The position numbers were made by a program, and so were the translations under genes. 64,000 bases of DNA from CAUJIW01 sp963205175. GTDB taxonomy: Bacteria; Pseudomonadota; Alphaproteobacteria; Sphingomonadales; Sphingomonadaceae. Positions 51,996 to 59,924 of this stretch are shown here, in pieces; the stretch's first letter is position 1; the number at the start of each line of letters is the position of its first letter. The notes under the pieces were generated by a model that saw only the letters and a list, made by a program, of their open reading frames with translations, was not told the DNA's origin and did no database searches. The DNA is taken from assembly GCA_041060555.1 (NCBI GenBank), contig JBEUDS010000009.1. One strand, given 5' to 3'.

Positions 51996-53370
51996 AGGCC
52001 TCTCGATACTTCTTCACCACGCGCAGGGCGTAGACGTTGAGGGACAGCGTGACGAGGAACAGCACCAGACCCAGCGCGAACGCGGACAGGGTCTTGGCGG
52101 AGTCGAATTCCTGGTCGCCGGTGAGCAGCGCGACGATCTGCGTCGTCACCGTCGTCACCGATTCAAACGGATTGACCGTCAGGTTGGCGGCAAGACCGGC
52201 CGCCATGACGACGATCATCGTCTCGCCGACGGCACGCGACACCGCCAGCAGGAAGCCGCCGACGATGCCGGGCAAGGCCGCCGGGATCAGCACCTTCTTG
52301 ATGGTCTCCGACGGCGTGGCGCCCAGCGCCAGCGAGCCGTCCTTCATCGCCTGCGGCACGGCGGTGATGGCATCGTCCGACAGCGACGACATGAAGGGAA
52401 TGATCATCACGCCCATCACCAGGCCCGCGGCCAGCGCGCTTTCCGACGACGCGCCCTCGATGCCGATGGCCTGCGCGAACTCGCGCACCGCCGGCGCCAC
52501 CGTGAGGGCGGCGAAAAACCCGTAGACAACCGTCGGCACGCCCGCCAGCACCTCCAGGATCGGCTTGAGCCACTTGCGCACCAGCGGGCTGGCGTATTGA
52601 TTGAGGTAGATCGCCGCCATCAGGCCCAGCGGCACCGCGACCAGCATCGCGATCAGGGTGATGAACAGGGTGCCCCAGAACAGCGGAACGGCGCCGAACG
52701 CCCCCGATGATCCCACCTGGTCGGCGCGGATCGCGGTCTGCGGACTCCAGTTGGTGCCGAACAGGAACTCCAGCGGCGAAACCTTCTCGAAGAAACGGAA
52801 GCTTTCAAACAGCAGCGACAGCAGGATGCCCAGCGTCGTCAGGATGGCGACGATCGACGCCGCGATCAGCAGCCCCATGACGAACTGCTCGACCCGCGTG
52901 CGCGCCCTGAACTGCGGCTTCACCTGCACGAAGGCATAGGCAAGACCGAGCCCGCCCAGCGCCAGGGCCAGGCCGCCGACCACCATGTTAGCGCGGGCCC
53001 CCAGCGTCGCGTAGACCCGGGCCGCCTCGGTGACGCCCGGCGTGAACGAGGCCTCCGTGCTGCCGTCCGCCAGCGACCGCACCTCGTTGAGGAACATCTG
53101 CGTCGCCATGCCCGCCTCGGGACGATCCGGCGCCGGCACCGAGGCCAGCACCGCCGGCTCGATGTAGCTCTGACCGAACAGCGCCCAGCCCAGCAGCAGG
53201 GCCAGCGGCGGCACCAGCGCCCACAGCGCGCTGTGCCACCCGTGGTAGCCCGGCCTTGAATGTACGGCGCGATAGTCGCCGTCCGCGAAACGCGAAGCCC
53301 GGCCCCGCGCCAGCACGAAGGACAGCGCCGCGAGGCCAAGAAGCATCAGGAAGACAGCGGTCATCGACAT
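51988..53370 (-). CDS. pstC: Phosphate ABC transporter permease PstC
   Basis: 460 residues, also of the long alphaproteobacterial form, with an N-terminal helix, a periplasmic segment and then the permease core. The EAA motif is QAMKDGSLALGATPSETIKKVLIPAALPGIVGG. It forms the heterodimeric channel with PstA. The gene starts 58 bp after the pstS stop. An ATG two codons downstream (53364) is an alternative start. Confidence 0.95.
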   Translation of the reverse strand: MSMTAVFLMLLGLAALSFVLARGRASRFADGDYRAVHSRPGYHGWHSALWALVPPLALLLGWALFGQSYIEPAVLASVPAPDRPEAGMATQMFLNEVRSLADGSTEASFTPGVTEAARVYATLGARANMVVGGLALALGGLGLAYAFVQVKPQFRARTRVEQFVMGLLIAASIVAILTTLGILLSLLFESFRFFEKVSPLEFLFGTNWSPQTAIRADQVGSSGAFGAVPLFWGTLFITLIAMLVAVPLGLMAAIYLNQYASPLVRKWLKPILEVLAGVPTVVYGFFAALTVAPAVREFAQAIGIEGASSESALAAGLVMGVMIIPFMSSLSDDAITAVPQAMKDGSLALGATPSETIKKVLIPAALPGIVGGFLLAVSRAVGETMIVVMAAGLAANLTVNPFESVTTVTTQIVALLTGDQEFDSAKTLSAFALGLVLFLVTLSLNVYALRVVKKYREAYE

Positions 53371-53428
53371 ATATTCAACACCAGAAGGAAGGGGCGACCG
53401 GGGCCGCCCCTCGTTATTCTGCTCGGGA

Positions 53429-54469
53429 TTACTTCACCGAGGCCGGATCAAGCAGCTTCAGCTGCGTCGCGTTGGCGGCCGCCTTGGCGCGATCAGCGTC
53501 GGCCGAGGCCACCAGACCGCGCCGGACGAGATAACCGCGCGGGCCCCAGGTGCTTTCCTTGGCGTATTCGGCCAGGAATTCCTTGATGCCCGGAATGGCG
53601 CCGACATGGGCGGCCTTCACATAGATGAACATCGCCCGCGAACCAGGGTACTTGAAGCTCTGCACCGTGGCGATGGTGGGCTGCACGCCATCGATGGCGA
53701 CACCCTTCAGCTTGTCCATGTTTTCCTCAAGGAAGCTGTAGCCGAACGCCCCCAGCGCCTTGGGATCGGCCGCCAGCTTCTGCACGATCAGGTTGTCGTT
53801 CTCGCCGGCCTCGACATAGGCGCCGTCCTCGCGCAGCTTGGTGCAGACTTCCTTGTGCTTCTTCTCGTCCGACTTCTTCAGGGCCGCCATCGCCGGATTG
53901 GTGTTGCAGCCGGCCTCGATCAGCAGCTCGTTGAACGAATCACGGGTGCCGGAGGTCGGCGGCGGGCCGATGACGACGATCTTGTCGGCCGGCAGCTTCG
54001 GGTTGATGTCCTTCCAGGTCCGGGCCTTGTTCGGACCCTTGCCCCACGGATTGGCAGCCAGCGCCATGTAGAGCTCGCGACGGGTCAGCCCCATGTCGGG
54101 GCCGTTCTTGCTGTGCGCGATGGCAAGGCCATCCAGACCGACCTGGACTTCGATGATCTTGGTCACGCCGTTTTCGGCGCACTGCTTGACCTCGGAAGCC
54201 TTGATGCGGCGCGAGGCGTTGGTGATGTCCGGCGTGTTGGGGCCGATGCCGGAGCAGAACAGCTTGATGCCGCCGCCGGTGCCGGTCGACTCAACGATGG
54301 GCGCCCGGAACTTGGAGTTCGAGCGCGCGAAGGCTTCCGCCACCGCCGTGGTGAAGGGATAGACGGTCGACGAACCGACAACGCGAATCTGGTTGCGCGC
54401 CTCGGCGTGGCCGGCCATGGCGGTCACGGACGCGACCGCGGCGACGATCATCAGGCTCTTCTTCAGCAC
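53429..54469 (-). CDS. pstS: Periplasmic phosphate-binding protein PstS
   Basis: 346 residues from GTG 54469, chosen because AGGAG lies at 54479-54483 with 9-base spacing. A signal peptide (VLKKSLMIVAAVASVTAMAGHAEA) precedes the mature start NQIRVVGSSTVYPF, whose Ser/Thr loop binds phosphate; further binding segments are STGTGGGIKLFCSG and GPPPTSGTRDSFNEL. First gene of pstSCAB, behind a PHO box and two leader hairpins. The many-residue ATG extension to 54532 crosses the hairpin and is rejected. Confidence 0.95.
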   Translation of the reverse strand: MLKKSLMIVAAVASVTAMAGHAEARNQIRVVGSSTVYPFTTAVAEAFARSNSKFRAPIVESTGTGGGIKLFCSGIGPNTPDITNASRRIKASEVKQCAENGVTKIIEVQVGLDGLAIAHSKNGPDMGLTRRELYMALAANPWGKGPNKARTWKDINPKLPADKIVVIGPPPTSGTRDSFNELLIEAGCNTNPAMAALKKSDEKKHKEVCTKLREDGAYVEAGENDNLIVQKLAADPKALGAFGYSFLEENMDKLKGVAIDGVQPTIATVQSFKYPGSRAMFIYVKAAHVGAIPGIKEFLAEYAKESTWGPRGYLVRRGLVASADADRAKAAANATQLKLLDPASVK

Positions 54470-54499
54470 TGCATGATTCTCCTGTTTAATGAAGCCATG

Positions 54500-54522
54500 T
54501 CCGGGTGGACCATCCACCCGGA
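54500..54522 (-). other. Perfect hairpin in the pstS leader
   Basis: TCCGGGTGGA (54500-54509) and TCCACCCGGA (54513-54522) form a perfect 10-bp stem with a 3-nt loop, 16 bases upstream of the pstS ribosome site. It has no T tract, so it is more likely an mRNA-stabilising or translation-affecting structure than a terminator. A second palindrome, CCGGTCCCGGGACCGG, lies at 54542-54557 in the same leader. Confidence 0.75.
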
Positions 54523-54624
54523 GACGCCCCAAGTTCGCGGACCGGTCCCGGGACCGGGCTGGTGCCGGCGTCCTTGTTCGACATGAGCGCTACGCATCCG
54601 GCGTGACCCGTCTATTACGCTTTT

Positions 54625-54642
54625 GTTGCAGTTCGATGACAA
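54625..54642 (-). promoter_or_regulatory. PHO box and promoter of pstS
   Basis: On the minus strand TTGTCAT-CGAA-CTGCAAC fits the 7-4-7 layout of the PhoB site (CTGTCATN4CTGTCAT): six of seven bases match in the first half and four of seven in the second. A -10-like TAATAG follows seven bases downstream (54612-54617), as expected when PhoB replaces the -35 contact. The gene order and the presence of phoB in the same operon support the call. Confidence 0.7.
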
Positions 54643-54649
54643 TGGTCGA

Positions 54650-55945
54650 TCACGGCCTGGGACCGCCGTCGCCGGCCCCCGCGCGCCCGGCCAGCGGCAG
54701 GGTGAAGGCAACCGTGGTGCCGACACCCAGCGTACTGGACACCTGCATCTCGCCGCGATGTTTCTCGACAATATGCTTGACGATCGCCAGGCCCAGCCCG
54801 GTACCGCCCATCTGGCGGGAACGCGCGGTATCGACGCGGTAGAAGCGTTCGGTCAACCGCGGCAGATGCTCCGGCGCGATGCCCTCGCCCTGATCGGCGA
54901 CCTCGATGCGTACATGCGGCAACTGACCCGACGGCGGCGAATCGACGACCGAAACCGTCAGCGTGATCGACGTACCGCTGCGGCCGTATTTGAGCGCGTT
55001 CGACACCAGATTGTGCAGCACCTGGAGGATCTGGTCGCGGTCGGCGATTACCGGCGGCAGCGACTCGGGGATATGCTGTTCGATACGGCGGCTGTCGGCC
55101 TCCAGCCGCATCGCCAGCGTCTGGCCGACCTGGGTCAGCAACGGCCGCAGGTCGAGCGGCGTCGACGGCCGCACGTGCTTGTCGAGCTCGATGCGCGACA
55201 GCGAGAGCAGATCGTCGATGAGGCGGGCCATGCGCGCCGCCTCCTGCGCCATGATGTCGAGAAAGCGCACCCGGGCCGCCTTGTCCTCCGACGCCGGCCC
55301 CTGCAGCGTCTCGATGAAGCCGATCAGCGTCGCCAGCGGCGTGCGCAATTCATGACTGGCGTTGGCGACGAAATCGACCCGCATCCGTTCCATCAGCCGG
55401 GATTTGGTGACGTCCCGCATCGCCACCAGGATGCGCCCGTCATCAAGGTTGAGGACGTTGGCGCGCACGGCGAAGGTGCCTTCGGTGGGCGACAGGAACT
55501 GCACCTCGCCCTCCGCCGGCTGGCCGGTCAGCGACACGCTCTGGATCGCTTCCACCGCGCCGGGCTGCCGCAGGAACACGGTCAGCGTCTCACCCTCGAT
55601 ACCCGCGCCCAGCAACGCCCGCCCGGCGGCGTTGGCGCGCAGCACGATCAACTCGCGATCGACAATGAGCAGCGGCTCGGCCACCGCCTCGATCAGCTGC
55701 CGCACCTCGTCTCGGGCGGCCTGCTGTGCCAGATCAATGTTGATACGCTGCAACCGGTCGATGTCGCTGGCGCGCTCCCGCAGGTCCGAATCATAGGCCA
55801 GCACCAGGATCAGCGCCGCCGCCAGCACCGCGCAGACCGCGGCGCTGATCGGCTCGGCGGCAGCACCGACCAGCCAGTAGGCCAGCGCGGCGGCCAGTGC
55901 GGCAAGAGCCAGACGTTTGAGCAGGCGGCGGTTCAGGGGGTCCAT
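54650..55945 (-). CDS. phoR: Phosphate regulon sensor histidine kinase PhoR
   Basis: 431 residues. Two membrane helices (about 10-28 and 33-51) are followed by a PAS domain (about 80-180), a dimerisation/phospho-acceptor helix with His198 (ANASHELRTPLATLIGF), and a HATPase domain with LHNLVSNALKYG, ADQGEGIAPEHL and GGTGLGLAIVKHI. It phosphorylates PhoB under phosphate limitation. It is encoded upstream of pstS in the same direction, with a separate promoter before pstS. The intact His contrasts with the Tyr in DivL. Confidence 0.95.
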   Translation of the reverse strand: MDPLNRRLLKRLALAALAAALAYWLVGAAAEPISAAVCAVLAAALILVLAYDSDLRERASDIDRLQRINIDLAQQAARDEVRQLIEAVAEPLLIVDRELIVLRANAAGRALLGAGIEGETLTVFLRQPGAVEAIQSVSLTGQPAEGEVQFLSPTEGTFAVRANVLNLDDGRILVAMRDVTKSRLMERMRVDFVANASHELRTPLATLIGFIETLQGPASEDKAARVRFLDIMAQEAARMARLIDDLLSLSRIELDKHVRPSTPLDLRPLLTQVGQTLAMRLEADSRRIEQHIPESLPPVIADRDQILQVLHNLVSNALKYGRSGTSITLTVSVVDSPPSGQLPHVRIEVADQGEGIAPEHLPRLTERFYRVDTARSRQMGGTGLGLAIVKHIVEKHRGEMQVSSTLGVGTTVAFTLPLAGRAGAGDGGPRP

Positions 55946-56244
55946 ATCATGATGTCCATCGGCGACTCGGCTGAAGCGAATGAGACCAGGCAGTCCTCCA
56001 CGACCCGTTGCAGCAGGGCGGAAACACCGTCAATCGTCGGTATCCTTTACAGAGGCGATGTTGCAACTTCTTAACAAATCTGGATTATTGAGCAGAATCA
56101 GCAGATTGGCCATCTGGTATGGTTCTTGCTGCTGTTTTCATGGACATGAAGCTGGCATGGGTGATGTGCTGTCATCAATCGTGCCTATGTGATAGAAAGC
56201 AGCCGGGCAACCGACTGCGGATGAATGTGGGAAAAGGTGAAGCG
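55946..56244 (+). other. Divergent region between phoR and the Tat-signal gene
   Basis: A 299-bp gap, AT-richer at 56060-56160 than its surroundings. It contains the sigma-54-like promoter at 56115-56130. A weak dyad ACCG-N8-CGGT lies at 56026-56041, about 75-90 bp upstream of it, a distance typical of enhancer-binding sites. I see no PHO box for phoR. An in-frame extension of the Tat gene to 56119 exists but would place coding sequence over the promoter. Confidence 0.45.
56115..56130 (+). promoter_or_regulatory. Sigma-54 (-24/-12) promoter candidate for the Tat-signal gene
   Basis: TGGTATGGTTCTTGCT fits TGGCACGN4TTGCW: the GG and GC are exactly 10 bases apart, five of seven -24 bases match and the -12 element is a full TTGCT. 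Expected transcription start is near 56141, about 100 bp before ATG 56245. Genes of PEP-CTERM/XrtA systems are known to use sigma-54 with the PrsK/PrsR pair, which would connect this gene to the XrtA locus; that link is inference. Confidence 0.55.
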
Positions 56245-56697
56245 ATGAGCGACCAGAACTCGGACAACAATGTGGCGTCGCGGCGCCAGTTGCTGAAGCT
56301 GGGTGCCTTGGCGGCTCCCGCCGTGATCACGCTGAACTCGGCGCCGGCGATGGCGCAGGCCGTGTCGTCGACGCTGATGTGCGAAGTGCCTTTCCCCGAG
56401 CGCGGCCAGGAGCGGCTGTGCCGCGACGGCGCCACCCGCTACTACCCGGGCGGCTATGTCGACGGTCAGGGCTATGTCTGCGGTCAGGATGCGGAGTTCA
56501 AGCCGTCGACCCATGGCGGCGGCAGCATCGACTACGCCGGCCAGACCTTCAACGGCAACCAGATCGTCAACCAGCTGGCGCCCAATCGCTTCTCCAACCC
56601 GCAGAAGGCCTACTACAACTACGTCAAGAAGTTGCAGCAGGGCGAGTATGGCTATTCCTGCTTCACTTCGTTGAACAACCAGGGCCTGCTGCCGTAA
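56245..56697 (+). CDS. Small Tat-signal protein with four cysteines, candidate HPr-rel-A substrate
   Basis: 150 residues. A twin-arginine signal SRRQLLKLGALAAPAVITL (Arg13-Arg14) ends with a cleavage site near AMA|QA at 37/38, leaving a mature protein of about 113 residues. The mature part has four Cys (46, 59, 79, 139), many Tyr, Gly, Asn and Gln, and ends TSLNNQGLLP. AGGTGA lies a few bases before ATG 56245. It sits 77 bp before a coupled PqqD-kinase-nucleotidyltransferase trio, and its size and export signal make it a plausible target for them. I do not recognise the family; a role as substrate is inference. Confidence 0.8.
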   Translation: MSDQNSDNNVASRRQLLKLGALAAPAVITLNSAPAMAQAVSSTLMCEVPFPERGQERLCRDGATRYYPGGYVDGQGYVCGQDAEFKPSTHGGGSIDYAGQTFNGNQIVNQLAPNRFSNPQKAYYNYVKKLQQGEYGYSCFTSLNNQGLLP

Positions 56698-56774
56698 GGC
56701 GTCATCGCGGAATGTTCAGGTTTGCGTCAGGGCGTGGGGCTCTTCTATCCTGACCCCACGCATTGAGGCAGGCT

Positions 56775-57056
56775 GTGAGCGAGCGTTACATTTCCCACAT
56801 CCATCGCGACTGCGTCATCCGCGAGGCGGATGGCATCCATTTCCTGTATCATCGCCCGGCTGGCCAGACCCATATCCTGCCACCGCACGCCTACCTGCTG
56901 CTGGAGGCGGCGGCCGCCGCGCCGGCCAGTTTCGACGACCTGCTGCGCGCGCTGGCAACCGGCTACGCGCTTGATGGCAGCGCCGAGGAGCGGGCGGGCC
57001 TGCTGGAACACCTCGCCACCCTGATCGAGGCCGGCCTGATCGAGACCATGCCATGA
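56775..57056 (+). CDS. PqqD-like peptide chaperone, HPr-rel-A system
   Basis: 93 residues from GTG 56775, with GAGGCAGG just upstream. The winged-helix PqqD/RRE fold shows in DCVIREADGIHFLYHRPAGQTHILPPHAYLLLEAAA, then a helical FDDLLRAL and LEHLATLIEAGLIE. PqqD-type domains bind the leader of a peptide to be modified. It overlaps the kinase gene (ATG at 57053), the first coupling in the trio. The matching family I recall is the HPr-rel-A system PqqD protein. Confidence 0.85.
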   Translation: MSERYISHIHRDCVIREADGIHFLYHRPAGQTHILPPHAYLLLEAAAAAPASFDDLLRALATGYALDGSAEERAGLLEHLATLIEAGLIETMP

Positions 57057-57955
57057 ACGGCGGGCGGCTTGCGTCACGCGGCGGTCTGGATTCGACCCTG
57101 CGGGTCGGGCCGGTGCGCTATCGGCTCCGCACGCCGCTGCCCTCGGTCGCCCGCGATATCCGTGCCGCCTATCAGGGCTATCCGTTCGACGACCCCGACG
57201 ACTGCGCCGAGTTCGAGGTGAACCTGCGGCCCACCCGCTGGTGGCGGCGGTTCATCCGCCCGCAGATCACCGTGCGCACCGACATCCACACCCCCATGGT
57301 GCCGCTGCCGGGCAGCATGGGGCTGCTGGCGGCCGAAATGGGCATGAACCTGCAGGTGGCGCTGGGCATGCGCCGCTGCCTGCTGCTGCACGCCTCGACG
57401 GTCGAACGCGACGGCCTGGCCTACATCTTCCCGGCCGGCTCGGGTTCCGGCAAAAGCACGCTGTCGGCCGCCCTCGGCTTTTCCGGCGACTGGCGGTTCA
57501 TGGGCGACGAATTCGCCCTGATCGACCTCGATACCGGCCTGGCGCTGCCGTTCCCGCGGCCGATCTCGCTGAAGAACCAGTCGATCGCGGTAATGCGCGC
57601 GCTTGCCCGCGACGGCGTGTTCAGTGCCGCCTTCGAGACCAGCCACAAGGGCACCATCAGTTTCCTCACCCCGCCGGCCGACGCCATCCGCCGCATGAAC
57701 GAGCCCGCCCGGCCCGCCGCCATCATCTTCCCGACCTTCGAGGCCGGCGCGGCGCCCCACGGCGAGGCGATGACACGAGCCGACGTGTTCGTCCATCTCG
57801 CCAGCTCGTCGGCCAACTTCGACTTCCTCGGCGAGGCCGGCTTCGAGACCATGTGGCGGCTGGCCGAAACCTGCCCCGGCTTCATGCTGCGCTATGGCTC
57901 GACGGCGGCGGCGATCGAACTGGTGGACGCGGTGCGACGGACGGTGACGCCATGA
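57053..57955 (+). CDS. HprK-related kinase A
   Basis: 300 residues. The C-terminal half resembles HPr kinase/phosphorylase: a conserved His113 in LLLHASTVERDG, P-loop GSGSGKST (129-136), and FMGDEFALID (149-158). The N-terminal half is a family-specific domain. HPr itself is not the expected target here; relatives called HprK-related kinase A occur with a PqqD protein and a nucleotidyltransferase, and in lasso-peptide clusters a related kinase phosphorylates a peptide. Coupled to both neighbours by four-base overlaps. Confidence 0.88.
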   Translation: MNGGRLASRGGLDSTLRVGPVRYRLRTPLPSVARDIRAAYQGYPFDDPDDCAEFEVNLRPTRWWRRFIRPQITVRTDIHTPMVPLPGSMGLLAAEMGMNLQVALGMRRCLLLHASTVERDGLAYIFPAGSGSGKSTLSAALGFSGDWRFMGDEFALIDLDTGLALPFPRPISLKNQSIAVMRALARDGVFSAAFETSHKGTISFLTPPADAIRRMNEPARPAAIIFPTFEAGAAPHGEAMTRADVFVHLASSSANFDFLGEAGFETMWRLAETCPGFMLRYGSTAAAIELVDAVRRTVTP

Positions 57956-59040
57956 CCGGACGCCCGGCCCTCCTGCTGGCGCGCCTGCTGCGCGCGCCCG
58001 AGACCGATCAGGGCCATACCCCCGCCACGTGGTCGGCGATCCTGCGCTGTGCCCGCCATGAGGGGCTGGCGGGCGCGCTCGCCCACCGGCTGCGCGAGAC
58101 CGGACGCTGGAATGACGTGCCTGATCAGGTGCGGGCGATCCTGCGCAACGCCGAGATCGACGTCGCCCATGGCCACACCCGTGCCACATGGCGCGCGCGC
58201 GGCATCGGCCGGCTGCTGCGCGATGTCGGCTGCCCGCTGATCCTGCTCAAGGGCACCGCCTATGTCGCCGCCGGCCGACAGGCGGCGAACGGTCGCTCGG
58301 CCGGCGATCTCGACATCCTGGTGCCGCGCTCGTGGCTGGGCGCGGTGGAGGCTCGGCTCGCCGACGCCGGCTGGCGTATCGTCGCCACCGACCCCTACGA
58401 CATCGCCTATTATCGCCAGTGGATGCACGAACTGCCACCCATGGTGCATGAAACCCGGGGTGGCGAGCTGGACGTGCATCACACCATCCTGCCGCTGACC
58501 CACCGCCTGCGGCCCGACGCGGCGGCGCTGGTGGCGGCAGCCCAGCCGCTGCCGGACAGCGACTGGCGGGTGCTGTGCCCGGCCGACATGGTGCTGCACA
58601 GTGCCGTCCACCTGTTCTGTGACGGCGAGTTCACCAAGGGGCTGCGGAACCTGTGGGATCTGCACCAGCTGCTGATGGAGTTCGGCCGCGACCGGCGGTT
58701 CTGGGACGATCTGGTGACGCGCGCCCGCCTGCATGGGCTGGAGCGCCCGGCGGCCTATGCCCTGCGCTACACCCAGCGGCTGTTTCATACCCGGGTCGAG
58801 GCCGGCGCGCTCGCGGCGCTGCGGCCGGCGCTGCCCGATGGCGCGGCGCGCGCGCTGATGGACGCGCTGGTGCTGACCACCCTCGCCTCGGCCGGGCCGG
58901 ACACGCCGGGTCCGGCGGCACGCGCTGCCCGCTTCCTGCTGTATGTCCGCGCGCACTGGCTGAAGATGCCGCCCGCCCTGCTGGCCCGCCACCTGTGGAC
59001 CAAGTGGCGGATGCGCCGCCAGGGCACGCGTCGGGGCTGA
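57952..59040 (+). CDS. Nucleotidyltransferase family protein (PF14907 type), HPr-rel-A system
   Basis: 362 residues. The nucleotidyltransferase core is LILLKGTAYVAAG followed by NGRSAGDLDILVPRSW, with metal ligands Asp119 and Asp121, and later ELDVHHTILPLTHRL. The C-terminal half is helical with Arg-rich end. Related proteins in lasso-peptide clusters act on a peptide after phosphorylation. It overlaps the kinase gene by four bases and is the last of the trio. Substrate nucleotide and target are unknown. Confidence 0.88.
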   Translation: MTGRPALLLARLLRAPETDQGHTPATWSAILRCARHEGLAGALAHRLRETGRWNDVPDQVRAILRNAEIDVAHGHTRATWRARGIGRLLRDVGCPLILLKGTAYVAAGRQAANGRSAGDLDILVPRSWLGAVEARLADAGWRIVATDPYDIAYYRQWMHELPPMVHETRGGELDVHHTILPLTHRLRPDAAALVAAAQPLPDSDWRVLCPADMVLHSAVHLFCDGEFTKGLRNLWDLHQLLMEFGRDRRFWDDLVTRARLHGLERPAAYALRYTQRLFHTRVEAGALAALRPALPDGAARALMDALVLTTLASAGPDTPGPAARAARFLLYVRAHWLKMPPALLARHLWTKWRMRRQGTRRG

Positions 59041-59044
59041 CCGC

Positions 59045-59061
59045 ACGCCGACCCCCGGCGT
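59045..59061. terminator. Possible bidirectional hairpin between the nucleotidyltransferase and gph
   Basis: ACGCCG-ACCCC-CGGCGT is a 6-bp stem just after the nucleotidyltransferase stop. It lies in an 88-bp convergent gap. There is no T tract on either side, so it is a weak terminator candidate. Confidence 0.3.
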
Positions 59062-59128
59062 CATTCGCCCGGCCGCGCACCGGCCTCGATCAGGACCAGC
59101 CCAGCCGCCAACGACAAGGCACCGAAGA

Positions 59129-59830
59129 TCAGCCGCGCCTGCCGCGATTTGCCGTGACCAGCGCCGGCTGCAACGTGTCGTAGTGATCGATCAGCACATC
59201 GGCGCCAAGTTCGGCCGGCGGCACCGGCGTGAAGCCGAAACTCACCGCCACCACCGGCACGCGCGCGGCCCGCGCCGCCGCGACATCGACAGGCGAATCG
59301 CCGACCATGACGCTCGCCGCCGGCGCCTCGCCCAGCCGGGCGATGGTCTCCAGCAGGTGGCGCGGGTCGGGCTTGCGCACCTCCAGGCTGTCGCCGCCGA
59401 GGTTGACGCCGAAATAGCCGGCCCAGCCCAGCGCATCGATCAGCGCCACGCTCAGGCCGACCGGCTTGTTGGTGCACACCCCCAGCGCGATGCCGGCCTC
59501 GCGCAGTGCCTGCAACTGCGTCTCCACCCCCTCGAAGGGTCGCGAGCCGACGCACAGGTTGCGGCCGTAGAAGTCGAGGAACGCCGGCAGCAGATCCTCG
59601 ACCTGCTCGGGCGTGCCGCCGCCGGTGTGGGCCAGGCCGCGCTCGATCAGCTTGCGCGCGCCGAGCCCCACCATGTCCTTCACCGTGTCGATGTCGACCG
59701 CCGGCCTGCCGGCCAGTCCGAGCACGTGGTTGGTGGCCAGCGTCAGGTCGGGTGCGGTGTCCACCAGCGTGCCGTCGAGGTCGAACACGACGCAGCGTGG
59801 CAGAGACGGGTCGGCTGTCGGTACGGTCAT
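59129..59830 (-). CDS. gph: Phosphoglycolate phosphatase (HAD family)
   Basis: 233 residues. HAD motif I is VVFDLDGTLVDTAPDL, motif II is GVCTNKP, motif III/IV are RKPDPRHLLETI and VMVGDSPVDVAAARAA. The cap region VGLGARKLIERGL matches Gph. It removes 2-phosphoglycolate arising from DNA end repair and metabolism. It is divergent from glmU across 94 bp, a pairing also seen in other alphaproteobacteria. Confidence 0.9.
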   Translation of the reverse strand: MTVPTADPSLPRCVVFDLDGTLVDTAPDLTLATNHVLGLAGRPAVDIDTVKDMVGLGARKLIERGLAHTGGGTPEQVEDLLPAFLDFYGRNLCVGSRPFEGVETQLQALREAGIALGVCTNKPVGLSVALIDALGWAGYFGVNLGGDSLEVRKPDPRHLLETIARLGEAPAASVMVGDSPVDVAAARAARVPVVAVSFGFTPVPPAELGADVLIDHYDTLQPALVTANRGRRG

Positions 59831-59924
59831 GGTATGTTTCGGGCCCGGTTATGGAATTGGCAATGGTCCTGTGGCACATGGCAGGCAGAGAGTGCAACTG
59901 ACGCGCAGAGGATGGAGGGGTTCC

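Noticed and set aside
59061..59150. Small minus-strand frame ending LVLIEAGARPGE after gph
   Set aside because: It has a hydrophobic stretch but no ATG or GTG start with a ribosome site, and mostly overlaps the end of gph.
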